Part shown: piece by piece, positions 1 to 11,289 of the stretch | Position numbering within the stretch: the first letter of the stretch is position 1 | Layout of the letters: each line of letters starts with the position of its first letter | From: Isoetes taiwanensis | Taxonomy: Eukaryota; Streptophyta; Lycopodiopsida; Isoetales; Isoetaceae | Length of the DNA: 64,000 nucleotides | Assembly: GCA_021234155.1 (NCBI GenBank) | Contig: JAJEKV010000010.1 | Coordinates: 8,688,815 to 8,752,814 of the forward strand | Direction of reading: 5' to 3' | Made by a program: the position numbers and the translations under genes | Notes under the pieces: generated by a model | Databases searched by the model: none | Seen by the model: only the letters and a program-made list of their open reading frames with translations | Told to the model about the DNA's origin: nothing

Positions 1-640
1 ATTGCAATTAAAGATGTAACCCTTTAACAGTGTACTCCATTGTCTTCCCTTACACAAAAGGAAATTTCACATTACATGGAATTAGTCACACATGCATATA
101 GCATGATATCACTAGATGGATAGAGATATATATACGCATAGCAGTATGGCTGTGAAATTGAGAATTCAAGATCACAAGAACTTTGCAATATTTCATGAAC
201 AATAGGAATAGCAATGACAATGGAAGACAATGTGCTAGAACGCAATAATTCTATTAAGTTTCTTCCCAAACTTAAATATATGAGTTCTCCATAATTCAAG
301 CCCAAAAGAATGAAGCAATTCATGCCATGATAGGCTCATCATTGAGATCACAAAATCGCCAAAAAAGTATGTATACTTTAAGCAACTAGGAATAGAAATA
401 TCACAAACACTTAATATTTCAACATCCCCACTTAAGTGCTTGCCTTTTTAGTCCAACCGTATCAAGAAACTTTTGGAACTTAGGGGAGGGTGCGCGTAAA
501 CCACCCACTTAAGCGAAAAAACAATATTATGATGGGTTTATGCTTTTTTAATCTCCTATTTTAAAATAATATTATGAGAAAGTTTAGCTTTCAATTGATA
601 CTAAGCACGAGTCATTTCGACAAATTGGAAGGTTGCTATA
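1..640. other. AT-rich DNA without a recognised gene
   Basis: Only short open frames occur on either strand, and none has a recognisable domain or splice-site pattern. The base composition is AT-rich, as in the other non-coding parts of the window. Confidence 0.5.
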
Positions 641-905
641 AAGATTTTAAGTTGTACGTTAATTTTGACATCAATAGACCCACAATTCAATGGACCACCA
701 AAAGCCCTTCAATGAACCACTAAATACTCACAATTGATCTTCATTGGATCACAAGTGCCCATCAATAGACCATGCATTTTGCTCAATTTTTAATAGTTCT
801 TAAGGTGGGCTATTAAAAAGCAAAGGTAGGCTATTAAAGGGCAAAAATGAGCTATCAAAAGGTAAAAAGTGGGCTATTAAGGGGCAAAAAGTGGACCATT
901 GAAGG
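640..905. repeat. Degenerate short tandem repeat (GGGCTATTAAA / CAATGGACCA type)
   Basis: From about 780 to 900 a unit of roughly 22-26 bases built on 'gggctattaaa...gcaaaa' recurs four to five times. Just upstream (650-770) a related unit built on 'caatggaccac' or 'caatagacca' recurs in looser form. No coding potential is seen. It looks like a decayed minisatellite. Confidence 0.55.
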
Positions 906-954
906 GAAGTGCGTGAAAGAAGGGCACCTTCCCTGAACTCCTCCCAAGTCTTTG

Positions 955-1335
955 GTCATTGCATTAGCTGCCATCTCAATTGTAGGATAATACATTAATT
1001 TCAAGGTTCATCCCAAAATATCCATGATATAATGATACTTAATATCGATGTGCTTCATCCTTTTCTGCTCTCTGCCGGATTATATGAAAGCTTCATTATT
1101 TCATGATTATCAACCATAAGTGCATACCGGTATGTTCATGAATGTGCAATTCCATTGACAATCTCTGCATTGCAGCCATATGCAATTGAGTAGAATTTTG
1201 CTTACGTGGTGACTATGCAAAAAACTTATACTTCAGATTACTCCAACTCACTACACCACATGCAAAGTGAACTGATATGAATGTACACGTTTCAGACTGA
1301 ATCTGCAAAATAATTATCAGACAATACAGGAATTA
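955..1335 (-). mobile_element. Ty1/copia pol relic (RNase H C terminus)
   Basis: On the minus strand, 1011-1058 translates to MKHIDIKYHYIMDILG. This is the conserved block at the end of copia RNase H, where KHIDIxYHxI is typical of the family. The piece just before it (SGREQKR) and the stretch up to about 1260 can also be read as RNase H with frameshifts and stops. Seen: the motif. Known: the motif is copia-specific in plants. Inferred: this is a truncated, dead copy; no LTR or integrase was found beside it. Confidence 0.6.
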
Positions 1336-1800
1336 ATCACAAATTCACCCCTTAAGGGCAAAGCTTACCACCCAACCGGGCTATCCTGGGCAAGAGAATC
1401 TCTAAGAAGGACTGAACTTTTGGAATTGAAGGAAGGAGGAATAACTCAAACCACTAGAAATCCATCTCTAACAAACTCACAAATACAAGGTAAGCTTTAA
1501 GCTTAAGAATTGGCAAGGTAGAAATCTGGGTAATCAAAAAAGTATTGAAGGATTCTCCAATCAATCAGTTACCAAACACAAAAGTTTAGGCTTAAGGATC
1601 CAGATGACAAGAGGTCGAAATGGCGGACTAGGAATTTGCTGGAGCTAGGCACAGAGATTCGGTGAAGCAATAAATCCGATGGCAGAATTGTGTATTTGTC
1701 CAGTGGTTGATCACTAATCTATCTGCCTCCGTTGTCGCTAAGCAAGTCGTTACCGCCTCATATGTTATTATATAGAAGAGGTGAAAATAGCTTTACCGCG
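1336..1800. other. Intergenic, no gene seen
   Basis: No recognisable coding region. A short phrase 'accacccaaccggg' near 1370 recurs near 41757 next to an LTR-like primer site, so this stretch may be more retroelement debris. Confidence 0.4.
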
Positions 1801-1805
1801 GCTAT

Positions 1806-2440
1806 GGTGATTCCGTCGTGGTGAATACTCTCCCGCGAAATCACAGATCCTTCAAGAACGGGATTTGTTCCCAGAGGCCCCGTTTTTCGTACCTGATAGC
1901 GTCAGATGTACCCTCTGATGGATCCCAACTGTCCATCTGCAGGGTCCATCATGACCGTCCATTTTATACCTCCCCCCGGAACCACAACTGCAGAATACCG
2001 TCAGATAGAATCACCGCCCCTTTATTCCACGCGGCGGAATCATACTGTCTTGATACTGCCAGATGGAATCACGCATTCTAGCATTCACCCCCATGGAATC
2101 ACCACTGGCAGATTCTACCAAACATAATATTGTCGACGATATCCCACTAGACGGAATCACCACGTGATGTATTCCGCGAGACGGAATCACCGCCTTGAAA
2201 TTTCGCGAGACGTAATCACTGCGTTGCATTTTTGCGCGGCGGAATCACCATATTGTAATTCTGCCAGACGAAATCACCGCTTTGTAATTCCGCCAGACAG
2301 AATCACCATGTTGCACTTCTGCATGGCAGAATCACCACAACGTAATTCCGCCAAACGGAATCACCCCTTATAATTCTGCCAGACGGAATCACCACAATGT
2401 GAATCCGCCAGATGGAATCACCGCTCCTGAAGGACTCATC
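1806..2440. repeat. Left array of palindromic GGAATCACC units
   Basis: More than a dozen units of about 30-33 bases carry 'ggaatcacc' preceded by an inverted partner, for example TTCCGCCAGACGGAA, so each unit can form a small hairpin. The best-preserved stretch is about 2140-2430. The opposite orientation, 'ggtgattcc', dominates at 5360-5640 on the far side of the Ulp1-like gene. Several apparent open frames here are artefacts of the repeat. The array could be a subterminal transposase-binding array of a DNA transposon or a local satellite. Confidence 0.75.
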
Positions 2441-2659
2441 GAGGTCGTCCTGGCCACACCGAGATGGAATATCCTCCGTGGATATTATCGTTACAGCTTT
2501 TCGAAGGAACTTTTGAATTGAATTCTGGACGACCGCCATTAATAGCCGTACACGGTACCCTGACAAAGAGTATGATTGCAGATTCATTGGTCTGTCACCG
2601 TCTTCCACATCAAGCGTTAACCACAGTGAACATTTCTGAAGGAATCACAACTGGTTAGC

Positions 2660-3429
2660 GCCAAAAACTTCCTTTCTCTCTGTTTCTAGAATTCTCTCTC
2701 ACAGTGTCATTTTAGCGCCTTCAATCCTCCTCCTGCGGTCTTGTCTTTTTTTTTCTGTCACAACCACAGTCCAGATTGAGCAGAGCCTTAGAACCTTGAG
2801 AACTTCCAGGCAGAATCTTCGGCAAACTCGGTGTTTGTCTTCCCTTCGAAGAATTCCTTGCAGAAAGAACAACTTGATTCAAAAGTGGACTCCCCTCGGG
2901 ACTCCTCTCCTAAATTTCCTGCAGGTTTTGGGGCAGTTGGAGGCGTAGATCCCATGCCGGATCTTTCAGTGGAGGCTAAGGTCCTTGGTCGGTCAATCAG
3001 TACCCATGAAGTCTGTTCCAGTTGCATGTGAAGCCGAAAAGGTTGTTTGCAAGAAGGCAGTAGATATCGTAGAGGCCGAAATAGATTTCAGCGAGGATGC
3101 CATGGAGAACCCTCCTTGGGAGAATGCTGGAAACATGGAGAAAATCCCAGATTGGAAGTTCGATGAGGGAGATGGCCGGTGGTATTGTCAATTCGGTGGA
3201 TGCAGTAGTAGATGGCCGGTGGTATTGTCAATTCGGTGGATGCAGTAGTAGCTACTCCAAGAAATGGGATCTGGAGATCCACAGACTTGCCAAGCATTGC
3301 ATGACCAATGATTACAAGTTGCCAGCAGTTGCAAGAGGTAGGAAACCAAATGTTCCAGAAAGAAAGAGGAGGAAGGGGAACTTTGAACTGGTGCAATTGG
3401 AGCGGAGCACGAATGAAGATTACCTGTGA
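2660..3429 (+). CDS. C2H2 zinc-finger exon(s), broken by a 40-bp duplication
   Basis: The clearest coding part is 3175-3429. It contains a C2H2 finger of the form C-x4-C-x12-H-x4-H (CQFGGC then H and H in HRLAKH), followed by a basic stretch (RKPNVPERKRRKG) that looks like a nuclear localisation signal. Upstream (2831-3170) lies a Ser/Pro/Glu-rich stretch in shifting frames, probably the N terminus. The 40-base segment at 3171-3210 is repeated exactly at 3211-3250, which duplicates the first half of the finger and shifts the frame. The frame ends at 3429, about 440 bases before the Ulp1-like exons. The finger may be the DNA-binding part of the same transposon-borne gene or a separate gene. 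The function is not known. Confidence 0.5.
3171..3250 (+). repeat. Exact 40-bp tandem duplication inside the zinc-finger exon
   Basis: Bases 3171-3210 (starting gatggccggt) are repeated without change at 3211-3250. Because 40 is not a multiple of three, the frame is altered. An exact copy indicates a very recent event or an assembly slip. Confidence 0.95.
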
Positions 3430-3869
3430 CAACACAATCTCAGGTGAATTTTGGTGAGGGTTAATCGAAGGGCCGAAGGTATGGCAGACGAGCGGATTGA
3501 GCACGTACTTCTTAATCTGACAATGAGAACTGTTTAGGTCAATCAACAGGTGGAGATAAGGCGGACAATAGAGGAAAGTTTAGAGGATCAGAAGAGCGCA
3601 GCAAAAGAAGATTGCCAGCAGGTTTGGTTTAACGGTTGAAGAGACGAGGGCCGAGATTTCTTTATCCAGAAAGTAAGCTCAGGTAGATCGCGACGATTTC
3701 AGCAAGGAAATGGCACAGGCAGAAGGAGATCTTGCATCCCCCCTCCCAGGAAACTGAGCAAACTCCCAGTTAGGAGCTCGCCGAAAACTCCAAGGAAGAA
3801 GAGGGGCAAAAAAACAGAGGACTACATAGCCCTAACTACATAGTATTTGAAACATTTAGCTACATTCAG

Positions 3870-5071
3870 GGTTTGCGTAATGTAATTCAATCGACAGTTC
3901 TCCCCAACTCCAGAGCTTCATCGGAAGAGGAGGGCACCTTAATTGAGATCCTTATAATGCATCGGCTGGAAGCTACCTTTTTTTATTCTGTGTTTTCTTA
4001 CCAATTAGGTCTTGTTTCCAAGAGCTGGACCTGTAACTTCACATTCAAGTATCCATTGACACTCTGTAGCACAGCAATTTGGGTGGGTAAGAAATCAGCA
4101 GCAGTAGAATTTCGCATCTATGGCAACTTTACCCAAGATTTTATGACGGTTCCTGGTCCCAGAGATGATGCGGATTGTAGAATCAACAAAGAGTGCATTG
4201 ATGCTTATCTCTTGTAAGTCACGGTTTTAACTTTTACCCAAGTTTTACAATGCTATCATTCGCTGACTACATTGCCATTTTATGGGACCGTAATACATGC
4301 TATTCCCCAGAACAAAAGATTCCAGCACGTTTTTGTGCATCCCACGGCCTTTGACCTATTCTTGCAAGACAGTTTGGAAGGTCAATTGGGTGCTTATGAT
4401 ATGTTTGCTAATTTAATCCCACCCAAACCCTTTATCAGGCAAAATTGGCGGATCCAAAATGTGGGCTTCTATTATTTCCCAGTAATGAGCAGGTAAACAA
4501 TATATTTCAAATACATTGATGGGCAATTGGACCCTAAAAACTAGTGTTGCAAGTCTTTGTTGGCAGCAATCACTGGAGCCTATTCATATTGGTCTCAAAC
4601 CAGGAGGCATGCCGGAGGCTCGAACCCCCTTGTCCAGTAATGTTATATTTGGATTCAATGTCGGGCATGCACTTTATACGTTGTTCTGCCACTTTGTAAG
4701 TTCAATTTTGCCCCATTCCAGTCGAATTTGGCTTTTTTTCTCATTCATTTGCCCACAGCTTTATGTTCCTCAAGATTGCACAATGTCTCTTGCATTCCTT
4801 TGAATGTCCTCCAGCAGGAAAACACCCAAGATTGTGGAACTTACACGATATGTTTCATCAAAATGTTCCTGCCAATAATTTGTATCCAATTTCGTCTAGA
4901 TTTATTCCAATTTCATGCTAATTCTCGCGGTTGCAGGTTGTTGATAGTTCTAAATGGTTTGGGCGGGCTGAAATCGACCAAACGAGATCCACATTTGCAA
5001 TGATGCTACAAAAATTCTATGACTATGTCCAACAAAGGAAAAGCACCTTCCACTCGCCCAAGGGAAATTGA
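3870..5071 (+). CDS. Ulp1/SENP-like C48 cysteine protease, spliced, about five exons
   Basis: The C48 catalytic residues can be read in order. The His is in NHWSLFIL (His codon 4571-4573), the Asp in YLDSM (4652-4654), and the Gln and Cys in QENTQDCGTY (Cys codon 4833-4835). The last exon ends at 5071 with DSSKWFGRAEIDQTR and a Lys-rich tail, which resembles the end of this family. Splice signals fit: GTAAGT near 4214, an acceptor at 4310, GTAAAC at 4492, GTAAGT near 4693 and an acceptor just before GAAAACACC at 4818. The join from the exon ending 4491 to the His exon is off by one base, so there may be a frameshift or an unseen splice site. Known members remove SUMO or similar modifiers, and plant transposons often carry such domains (KI-MULEs, some CACTA elements). 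The flanking arrays of opposite orientation suggest it is transposon-borne here. Confidence 0.65.
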
Positions 5072-5359
5072 TCCAAAACTGGTGGCCTTCTGACCCGTAT
5101 AAAGACCAATGGCCCTTGATTTATACTCTATGTTTGAATACATCCCAGCTTTGCTGGTTTTTATCTCAGGATTCCAGGTGCAACTGAATCTAAATTTATT
5201 TGAATTTGAATTTGAATGTGTTTGAGCGAGAAATGTCTTATGGTTAAGTTTTACGGGGTTTTAAAAGCAAAAGTGAATATTCGAATATGCCAGGGTAACC
5301 ACCTTTGGAAAATGAATATCAAATTATAATTTATGGACAGAAAAAAAAATGTATAGTCG

Positions 5360-5640
5360 AAAATGTCACCCGGTGATTCCTTCGTATGGTATTTGTCAAT
5401 GAGTTGCCCATCCCGTGGAATTTACTAGCTGGTGAATCAGTGCTGTGGAATATCTGACGACATAATTGCTAGCCGCGTGCATTAATTGCCTTCTGACGTC
5501 AAATTCCTGCTATTCTGATCGACGCACGCAATGGCAAATTGGAAGGATGCCACGTTGGCGTCTAGCCTGGTAGAGAATCTAGGCCCTTGGGGGGTGATTC
5601 CATCCCACTGAATTATCCGAGTCCATATTTGGACCAACCG
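5360..5640. repeat. Right array of GGTGATTCC motifs (inverted relative to 1806-2440)
   Basis: At least three units contain 'ggtgattcc' or 'ggtgaatca' with the partner 'gtggaat'. This is the reverse complement of the motif in the left array. The two arrays bracket the zinc-finger and Ulp1-like exons at a distance of about 3 kb. I do not see a clean terminal inverted repeat or target-site duplication. Confidence 0.55.
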
Positions 5641-6129
5641 TCTTCTTAGGTATTGATCATGGTTTCTTTTGCTTCTGGTGTTCTAAGGCGCTTTGATCCG
5701 GCTAGTTGGTGCTTGCTTCTTTCTCGTTGGCGTTACCTTACAGGCAGTCATCATCTGGTTTGGGACACTTTGTTTTCTATATATCGGTAAGAATCATCAT
5801 CGCCTGCTCTGTGTTTAAGGAAATGATGGAGGTCTTCATAACATTTGTTATGCGCCTTTCGGGGTATGGCAAAGCGCCCCCATGCTATATAGTCGGACGA
5901 CTTCCCGTGGTGGAGCACCGGCTTTGTTGAGACTCTCTCTGACTGGGGCTTGAGGCCTGCGGGGAACATCTTCGGGGTTCGTGCTGCGGTAGAGGTGCGC
6001 CACTTTTCGCGTTCAGATCGGGGAGAGGCGGTTGTGAATGCATCACACTACAAGAGAATGCACGCTAGGCGTCGGGTAAATCGCCGAAAGCCTTCCTAAA
6101 TCGGACAAGCGCCTGGTGACTGGTGGCGT

Positions 6130-6360
6130 TTATTTGACAATTAGTCTGACTAATATTATCTGACGATTTTCGTCAGGAGTTGCGTCAGGGAAATCGTCAG
6201 CCCAACGTCAGGACATATGTCAGAATATTCGTCAGAATATTAGTCAGAAAATGCGAGTCAGAGTAATCGTCAGAATATTGGTAAGATTATTAGTCAGCAC
6301 AATAGTCAGGACAATGGTCAGGCTTTTGGTCAAAGTAATAGTCAGGACAAATTAATCAGT
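6130..6360. repeat. 12-bp tandem array built on GTCAG
   Basis: The pentamer GTCAG recurs about every 12 bases, with consensus roughly NGTCAGNATATT, for some 15-20 units, and fades out by about 6500. At its left edge (6160-6176) lies a palindrome with 7-base arms, CTGACGATTTTCGTCAG. The array has no coding sense. It may be a protein-binding array or a young microsatellite. Confidence 0.8.
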
Positions 6361-6800
6361 TATCTAGGTAGGACATTGAATTGGGGCTAGTAGTCGATTA
6401 CAATAATCGACATTTGTCGAATACTACTCAAAGCGGTGTAGTCGAATATTGATCAGGCTCTTAGTCAACTTAGTAGTTAGCTTTGGTCACTCTATTATTC
6501 AGCGTAAATGTCATTATAGTAGTAAGGAAATAGTTAGCTCAATAGTCAAAGAGTATAGTAAACCGTGTCAATTCAATTGATGCCAATTTGACTTCAAATA
6601 GAACATATACATTAAATATAACTCTTCCCATTAGTTCAATTTTGCCAAATTCAGTAACAAAATAATAATTTGTCTTCACATCAAAAGCATACTTTCTATT
6701 AGTTCATAACTTGCAAAAACATTGAAATACAAAACTGTCACCAGCAGTAAGTTAGAAACATTTTAAAACAAGAGTGTCATTGTTTCAGATGCTAGTTTTA
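6360..6800. other. AT-rich spacer
   Basis: Decayed continuation of the GTCAG array (tagtca, tagtagtta) into AT-rich DNA. No gene is seen. Confidence 0.4.
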
Positions 6801-6804
6801 TACT

Positions 6805-6969
6805 TCAAATGCGCTTTTGGATTGACTTATACTGTGCAATGTTTTTAGCCACAGTATCATCAATAAAATCAGGGCTCAAGTTTCTGCCAGTGACTTTGTG
6901 GCTGCCCCTCTTACCTTTTTTCCTTGAAGTGGACGCATTATCACTTGCCTTTCTCTTCCTAGGTGCCAT
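6805..6969 (-). CDS. Small Lys/Arg-rich protein or first exon (54 codons)
   Basis: An ATG at 6967-6969 opens a frame starting MAPRKRKASDNASTSRKKG, with two basic clusters typical of a nuclear localisation signal. It ends in a charged tail (SPDFIDDTVAKNIAQYKS). A potential splice donor (AAG|GTAAGAGG) lies right after the second basic cluster, so this may be exon 1 of a larger gene. A TATA-like stretch is about 100 bases upstream on the minus strand (7065-7078). No family is recognised; transposon-borne proteins often start this way. Low certainty. Confidence 0.3.
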   Translation of the reverse strand: MAPRKRKASDNASTSRKKGKRGSHKVTGRNLSPDFIDDTVAKNIAQYKSIQKRI

Positions 6970-6999
6970 TTCCTTCTCTCCAACACAGCCCAAAAGAAG

Positions 7000-9170
7000 C
7001 CACCTAATCTTTCCACCATATCTGCCAATGTGGGCTAAACTTCATTTGTAAGTCCACCATGGCGTATATAAATAGCCAAACGAACCATATTTGAACATCC
7101 CTCTAGCAAATTCTTCACGCCATCATCAAATGAAGGTGTGGTTCTCATGTCACCGAATCACGGATAATCTTGAACGGGTGATATTTGATGCATAAATTAC
7201 AGCGGTTGTAAACATCTGCGGTTTTGAGCGAGACAAAAGTAGCCCCCAATGTGATACAAAACCATCGGGTGCTCTAAATTTTTCAATCGGAAGACTCTAA
7301 GCTTTTACAATGGTTGCCAAAGCACTTCAAGTCTGCATCTCCAATGATGTTTTACATACCTATATAGAAACATGAAATGAAAGCTTGATTATTGGCGAGG
7401 TATCTCATGCGTTGAAATAATCGCTATATGAAGCATATCATTAGACCACAGTAATTAGATGAAATCCGGTCTTCTTGAAGCAAATGTTGATTTTCGAGAT
7501 TCTACCACATAATATGAGAAATAAAGAGTACAGATGCGGATGATGCCCAAGGCGAAAAGCGATGAAAGCACAATACCACAAATTTCAAGGTACAAATTTT
7601 GGAAAGGCGATAATGTAGCACAAATCCGAAGGGAAGGTCGGAAGGGAATGGTGAAGCTTCTTGGAAGGCACTAAATAAATTGCTCTCTAACATTTGCTCT
7701 GTTATCGTAAAATAGGCTAAAATCCGACTTAAGGGTTTTACGCCATTTTATTGCTTTTGAGCTAGAAACCTATAGGCGTCCTTTCGTTGTGCTACCATTC
7801 TTTGCAGAGCTTTCAGCACTACGTAGTTCTGAGCTGTTACTTCTTAAAATTGCAATCATGGTACGAGGTCTCGACATAACACGGAATCTAAGAGCTCGAG
7901 GGTTCTTCGATATTTGTGCTTCCCGCATTTTTGATCTTTTCCTCTCCCATCGCGAAAAATCTTGCACAAGCGGGTAGAGAAATGCAGGATGCTTTCACGG
8001 CCGTTTTTTTCCTAGTTCTTCCATCTGCCATTTGCCTGACCCATTTTCATATCCATATCCATAGTTCTATCTGCTTCACTGCATCTGCAAGAGGGAGAAA
8101 CTTATTAAATCTTTCTTCATGAACAATGGAAGCAAAGGAGCAGATTCCAAGATGCAGCCAGAAGGGAGCAGTGGCAAAATCCAATCCGGCAGGAAATACA
8201 ATGTCATTATTTCTGATCTTGATTCCATTCCATACCCTAACAGCCGCCGTTCTTACCTTGGCTCCACCATACCCTAGCGCGGTTGCGCCAATAGTGAAGT
8301 GGAGAGGAAACAATAAACTAACAAAGTCGAGATGCTAGATCTTCAAACCCAATGTTAAATCTTATTCTTGAAGCCGAATGCTGAATCTTGAAGCATGTTC
8401 GAACCCTCCAGCATTTGTATTGCTTTCGATTCTTGCCTTCTTTCGTCTAACCCTAAAATAACCCTAAAACATGATGGCAGGATGCTTGCATGCAAAACTC
8501 TGAAAATGGCAACTGAAATAAAAAGAGGGCTTTTGTTGTGAGCCCTTGGATGTTGGACCATTGAAAAAAAAAGCTAAATAAACAACTAAAAAATGGTGCA
8601 CTCTAGATGTACGCATTAGTACATCTATTCGAATACGCCATGAAATCTTAGGAAAACCTTTGTGAAAAGTGTACAAAAACACAAAGCAAACCCCCTGTTA
8701 TTATGCTACATATTGATGATGATGCATCTTCTACAAGTATTTGGAATTCAATCTAGTTCAGAAAGCGAGCCTGTAGTTGCTGATGGCTCCTCATCTTATG
8801 TGTCTCATGATTGGGATGAAAGGAGGCAACAGGTTAGATCTAAGATAAAACATCACTTACATATGTGGCTTAGATCTCAGATATGGTGAAGGCATCTGTG
8901 GAATTGACAACCTGGGACATGGTGGGCAAGAAATCAGCATGAAAGCAAATAAGGCATAAGGTATAGCAAAGGATTCAGTTGGGCGCATGCTAAAGTGCAT
9001 GTGAAAGTGCGCAAATGATTGGATCAAGTTTGGATTCCATGATACCATTTGTAAAGAGGTTGCACAAGTTGTGAGGCAACAGCCAAACGTTCATCTTCTG
9101 GTGTAAAAACATTAAATTTGGTGGGCAAACAAAATGGATAACGGTGGACATGGACCAAGCTAAACCACAA
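7000..9170. other. No recognised gene
   Basis: Short open frames only. A possible exon at 8749-8830 (plus) ends in GACGSSSYV-like acidic/serine sequence followed by a GT, but it lacks partners. Nothing here is strong enough to call. Confidence 0.4.
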
Positions 9171-9176
9171 AGCAAA

Positions 9177-9300
9177 AGAATAGAATAGAATAGAATAGAA
9201 TAGTTTTTTTAACGTCCACGAAGACCAATAGGTCATGGGACCCATACAATGGGCTAGTACAATCATTACTACTAGGATCATTACTACAATCATTACTAGG
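9177..9300 (-). mobile_element. 5'-truncated LINE 3' end with (TAGAA)n tail
   Basis: A (tagaa)n run at 9177-9203 is followed by 'aacgtccacgaagaccaata' and 'gggaccc'. This is the same core that ends the full-length LINE at 12.2 kb, read from the minus strand. Only about 100 bases of the element remain. Confidence 0.85.
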
Positions 9301-10470
9301 TGGAGCTCAAAAGGACAGGACTAGAAGAAATGAAAGGATTGTAGAGTCACAGGAATGGTAAAGGAGATCAAAATAACAAACGGTGAAGAATACGGTAATC
9401 GGTAAGGGATATATGGTAGGATTTAATTCCCAATGGTAAATGGGAAATTGTTTTACACTTAATGTTGTAGCAAATAACATATGAGTGGGGTTTCCAAGGG
9501 GAAACTCAATACATAGGAACGAAATCAAGGTAACATTAACTAATAAGAAACAGTTTAACAAAAAAGAAATGTATAGGATCGAAAATATTAGGGTTACGAC
9601 TATGGTGCTGCTGGGTATCATTTACAGAACTACAGAATAGTGCATGCATGGATACCATAACTGGAGCAAAGGGTCTGGGATAAAATAGGAAATAGGTTCA
9701 TTACAAGCGTATTGGATCTGAGAAGGCGAACATGCTATAATCCAGATAATAAAGTGCTGAAATATGGTAGGCATAAAACAGGGTTATTTGAGGAAAACCT
9801 TGAATGGTCTGGAAGATAAAAGCGTGCTGCCAATTTACACTTAAAAATACTTAAAGTTAGGCTGTGAGGAAATTTAGAAAAAATTCTTATGTTGTAATTA
9901 AGCAAAATGAAACAGAATGAAAATAAAAATCAGGGTAGATCTAGCAAAATGGTTAGCATTGCTAACAAGGGTGGTTGGATATTAAATAACAGGGATTTAA
10001 CTAGGACTATAGGATCTGAAGATAATCAGAGAGAGTAAAGGAAAAGGGATAATGAAAATCTATGTTATGGGAACACACAAAATAGGACCAAATAGAAATA
10101 AAGGAGGGAATAAGTTAAGGAAACAAAGGATGTTACCAGGAACTGTAAGTGAGGTGAGAAGAAAAAAGGAACGGAACTCAAAAATCACAAATATGGACAA
10201 ATATTAAGTGCTTAATATCCAATACAAAGCAGCTCATTCGTTGGATTTCCGAGCTAAATGAATCTAAATTATAGGATGAACCCTTGCTTTTGTCATAGGC
10301 CCTATAAATATTTATTCTTTGTGGATCCGATGAAAATAGCGCTTAACAATTAAGCTGAAATTCTGTAATGCAGCAGCTCAATCGCATGTTCAACACTTTA
10401 CCTACCTCAAGACATATAATTTTATCCTTCTACAAAAAAAAGACATAATGCTCAAAAAATAAGATTAGTA
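9300..10470. other. AT-rich DNA without a recognised gene
   Basis: Purine-rich on the plus strand, with no conserved motif. The open frame seen on the minus strand at 9307-9621 is a low-complexity by-product. Confidence 0.4.
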
Positions 10471-10475
10471 CTTAC

Positions 10476-11027
10476 ATTTCCAGGAACTCTTCCTTGGGCA
10501 ATTAAAGTATCCTGATAGATCTTGTATGGCCCTTTCTCCACTATTTTACGAAAAGTTGTTGCCGAAGGATAACAACCCCAATCTCGATACTACAAGGTTC
10601 AAAAAAAAAATAAAACTAGTTAAAGTAACCTTCAAAAGATTATTTGTTTCAAAAGATTATTCTTACATAGTCAGCGTTGATGCCATCATATCCGCGTCGT
10701 CCCACTCTTGGTCTCTCCACTCTTGAATGAGACGCTTTTACTTGTTGGCCACTATTTTTACCATAGGTTTCTCGAAATCTATCCCAAACTTTGGGTTTAA
10801 CATGTGCAGGGGCAGTTGCAAACTTATTTCTTGCCAACCAATTCCTACACAATTGCAATAATGATTAAACAATTATGAAACAAGGTAGTAGCATTTACAC
10901 AAAAAAAAAAAAAAGAAAACTTACTTCCAGTGGTTAAATTTGCGCCCTGCTTTGTACAAAAGTCTATGACCCATCACACCTTTACCAAACTTGCTTTCCA
11001 TATGATGCAATAACATTCTCAGGGTCC
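10476..11027 (-). CDS. Three-exon minus-strand gene fragment of unknown family
   Basis: Three blocks join without breaking frame. Exon a is 11027-10925 (after an acceptor TTTTACAG), exon b is 10844-10666 and exon c is 10589-10476. Each is followed by a good donor (GTAAGT, GTAAGA, GTAAGT) and b and c are preceded by AG acceptors. The translation begins TLRMLLHHMESKFGKG, continues through NWLARNKFATAPAHVKPKVW and GRRGYDGINADY, and ends in QDTLIAQGRVPGN. The sequence is basic with no signal peptide. I do not recognise the family. Coherent splicing over three exons suggests a real gene or a recently lost one; both ends are missing. A transposon-encoded protein is possible. Confidence 0.5.
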
Positions 11028-11171
11028 CTGTAAAAGTTTCTAAAGGTTCGAGATTCCCTGGGCATGAGATGTTTGACGAGGATTGAGCAAAGAATTTATT
11101 TGCCTATGTTCATGGAATTGAAATGTTGAAGGAGTTTTCTATAGCGTGTCTGCAAAGATTTTACTGGTTTA

Positions 11172-11285
11172 AAGCAAGTGAAGGACGAGTTCGAGTTTGA
11201 GCCAGATGATGACGAGTTTGTGCTCCCCGTTGCCTATGCTCTTTCACTGAAACTTATAGCTCACTATATATTGTATGAAGCCTGA
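11172..11285 (+). CDS. Partial acidic open frame (38 codons)
   Basis: An open stretch reads KQVKDEFEFEPDDDEF, then VLPVAYALSLKLIAHYIL, and stops at 11285. The acidic block followed by a short hydrophobic helix recalls the N terminus of some plant PIF/Harbinger-type transposases. It is too short to assign, and it lies opposite in strand to the three-exon fragment next to it. Confidence 0.25.
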   Translation, partial: KQVKDEFEFEPDDDEFVLPVAYALSLKLIAHYILYEA

Positions 11286-11289
11286 GGTA

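Noticed and set aside
1818-2608. Several 65-100-codon frames with repeated RRNH words
   Set aside because: They follow the 30-33-bp GGAATCACC repeat on both strands.
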